Source: Paracoccaceae bacterium
Lineage (GTDB): Bacteria > Pseudomonadota > Alphaproteobacteria > Rhodobacterales > Rhodobacteraceae
DNA length: 5,775 nucleotides
Direction: 5' to 3'
Assembly: GCA_023254015.1 (NCBI GenBank)
Contig: JALQYS010000322.1
Coordinates: 1-5,775 of the forward strand
Positions 4,348-5,775 of the stretch are shown here, piece by piece (position 1 is the first letter of the stretch; each line of letters starts with the position of its first letter). Below the pieces are notes generated by a model. The model was not told the DNA's origin and made no database searches. It saw nothing but the letters and a program-made list of their open reading frames with translations. The translations under genes and the position numbers were made by a program.

Positions 4348-5775
4348 TCAGGCGGCAACTTCAGTCGCCTCTTCGCTGCGGCGCTTTTCGGGACGGCGGA
4401 TCACGGTGACCGAACAGGATGCCTCGGCCACCACGCGGGCCGAGACCGACCCCAGAAAGCGCCGGGCCGTCGAATGGCCGCGCGCGCCCATCATGATGTG
4501 ATCGGCCTCGATCGCCTCGGCATGTTCAAGGATCGCGGTTGCCGGATCGGTGTTTTCCAGAATGGAATAGGTCAGCCGGTCATCGGGCAGATCAAAGCCG
4601 TCGGCCCAGGATTTCAGCCCGACCAGACGGCTGACATGCAGGTGGTTGCCCGCCTCGTCGGTGGTCTGGTCGATGCCAAGCCGCGCGGTCTTGATGACAT
4701 TGACGCAAGCCACCCGGGCGTCGGGCTGGATGATGAGCATCCGCTTCACCGACAGGAACAGGTTGTGCGACAGGGGCTCCATCTCGGGCGAGAGATCGAC
4801 GGCAACCAGCAGGATCGGCGCCCGGTCGATCTGCCCGGCCATCGAGATCGGCGCGCCCAGCGATTTGACCTTTTTCATCGCCCGCTTGCGCTTCCACACC
4901 GTCCAGAACCCGTCCTGCGCCAGTTTGTGGGCGCGCTCGGTCAGGCGCACCTGCATCGGATGGGTCAGGTCAAAGATCATCTGCGCGGCCGACTGATAGC
5001 GGCGGGCGGGATCAACCTCCATCGCGCGCAGGATGATTTCCTGCAGCCATTCGGGGATTTCGGTGCGCAGGGCACGCGGCGGTACCGGATCGCGCCACAG
5101 CCGCTGGCGCACCTGCTTGATGGTCTCGGGCTCGCCAAAAGGCATCTTGCCGGTGGCTAGGTGATAGATGATCGCCCCCAGCCCATAAAGATCACTGCGC
5201 AGATCGCCGCGCTGCCGCAGGATCTGTTCGGGCGCGATATAGGGGAAGGTGCCCATGGGAATGGTGAATTCCTCGGCCAGAAGGTCGGGCAGATGGTCGT
5301 GCCGCGACAGGCCGAAATCGATCAGCACCATCTCGCCCGAGGGGCGCTGGAGGAAATTGTCGGGCTTCAGGTCAAGGTGGATGACATGCTGGCGGTGCAG
5401 GTCATGCACGGCCTGCGCCATGCGCGCGGCCGCCTCGATCAGCTCGTCAATCGGCAGGGGCGCGCGTTTGGCCAGCGCCCACATCGACGCGCCGGGGATG
5501 CGCTCGGTCACGATATAGGCCATCTGCGAGAAATCGCCCTGCCCCATGACGCGCGGCACATGCGGCCCGGTCAGGCGCGGCATGATCATCTGCTCCACCT
5601 CAAAGCCCACGATGGTGGGGGCATCGAAGCCATCAAGGATGGTCGGCACCTTCATCACCATCGGCGTGCGATACAGCGGATGCGTCACCTCCCAGATCGT
5701 GGCAAAGCCGCCGGTATGCAGCTTTTCGCCCAAGGTAAAGCCGTCAATCTCCAGTCCGGTGGCGGGCTTGATCTG
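4348..5775 (-). CDS. Fused serine/threonine protein kinase and universal stress protein (5' end beyond window)
   Basis: The frame stays open to the right edge. A TTG at 5733 is the first possible start inside the window, but codons upstream of it read IKPATGLEIDGFTLGEK, which continues the kinase N-lobe, so the real start probably lies outside. Numbering from that TTG, kinase elements are: glycine-rich loop LHTGGFATIW 5-14, ATP lysine Lys28 in MVMKVP, likely helix-C Glu45, catalytic loop HLDLKPDN 119-126 with Asp121, DFG 139-141, and APE 167-169. A basic linker (about 281-290, KRKRAMKKVK) leads to a UspA-type domain from about 304. It begins APILLVAVDLS and contains the nucleotide motif GARGHSTARRFLGS at 416-429. 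The catalytic loop has HLD where HRD is usual. No transmembrane or PASTA segment is seen, so it is probably cytoplasmic. Substrates are unknown; a stress-signalling role is inferred from the domains. It converges on the lipoprotein gene. Confidence 0.93.
   Translation of the reverse strand, partial: QIKPATGLEIDGFTLGEKLHTGGFATIWEVTHPLYRTPMVMKVPTILDGFDAPTIVGFEVEQMIMPRLTGPHVPRVMGQGDFSQMAYIVTERIPGASMWALAKRAPLPIDELIEAAARMAQAVHDLHRQHVIHLDLKPDNFLQRPSGEMVLIDFGLSRHDHLPDLLAEEFTIPMGTFPYIAPEQILRQRGDLRSDLYGLGAIIYHLATGKMPFGEPETIKQVRQRLWRDPVPPRALRTEIPEWLQEIILRAMEVDPARRYQSAAQMIFDLTHPMQVRLTERAHKLAQDGFWTVWKRKRAMKKVKSLGAPISMAGQIDRAPILLVAVDLSPEMEPLSHNLFLSVKRMLIIQPDARVACVNVIKTARLGIDQTTDEAGNHLHVSRLVGLKSWADGFDLPDDRLTYSILENTDPATAILEHAEAIEADHIMMGARGHSTARRFLGSVSARVVAEASCSVTVIRRPEKRRSEEATEVAA

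Noticed and set aside
4474..5160. 228-codon open frame on the plus strand
   Set aside because: Antisense to the kinase/Usp fusion, with shadow-type composition and no motif.
5731..5733. TTG as the true start of the kinase gene
   Set aside because: The frame remains open upstream and reads as kinase N-lobe sequence, so the gene most likely starts beyond the window.
1..5775. CRISPR arrays, insertion sequences, tRNA or rRNA genes
   Set aside because: No regularly spaced repeats, transposase motifs, terminal inverted repeats or structural RNA signatures were seen.

Overview
The window looks like chromosome of a high-GC alphaproteobacterium, most likely Rhodobacteraceae (Rhodobacter, Gemmobacter or Tabrizicola type). 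This is inferred from codon bias, weak TTG/TAG-type promoters, a 3-hydroxybutyrate dehydrogenase of the rhizobial/rhodobacterial kind, a YejA-type binding protein, and a Ser/Thr kinase fused to a universal stress domain. I see no mobile element, CRISPR array, tRNA, rRNA or sign of recent transfer.

Layout, left to right. (1) 2-526 (+) is the C-terminal part of psuG, pseudouridine-5'-phosphate glycosidase, cut by the window edge. (2) 598-1287 (+) encodes a two-helix DUF502 membrane protein with its own candidate promoter. (3) 1288-1333 holds two perfect tandem hairpins between convergent genes. (4) 1339-2115 (-) is bdhA, D-3-hydroxybutyrate dehydrogenase. (5) 2116-2386 is a 271-bp region without a protein gene but dense in signals. 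It has a strong intrinsic terminator on the minus strand, a minus-strand promoter 54 bp upstream of it, a stem-loop between them, an imperfect palindrome, and a plus-strand promoter facing the other way. I read it as a roughly 75-nt small RNA transcribed divergently from the next gene. (6) 2387-4213 (+) encodes a YejA-like peptide-binding protein, with no transporter permease or ATPase gene beside it. (7) 4210-4329 (+) encodes a 39-residue entericidin-like lipoprotein that overlaps the binding-protein stop codon. (8) A GC-rich hairpin separates it from (9) 4348-5775 (-), the kinase/universal-stress-protein fusion, whose N-terminus runs off the right edge.

The protein genes are scavenging, storage-carbon and stress functions: pseudouridine salvage, use of polyhydroxybutyrate breakdown products, peptide uptake, envelope lipoprotein and stress signalling. 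They do not form one obvious system. The part least explained by known families is 2199-2347: the putative sRNA and its back-to-back control region with the transporter gene. The RNA lies between a periplasmic nutrient-binding protein and a storage-carbon dehydrogenase, so nutrient-responsive regulation is a reasonable but untested guess.
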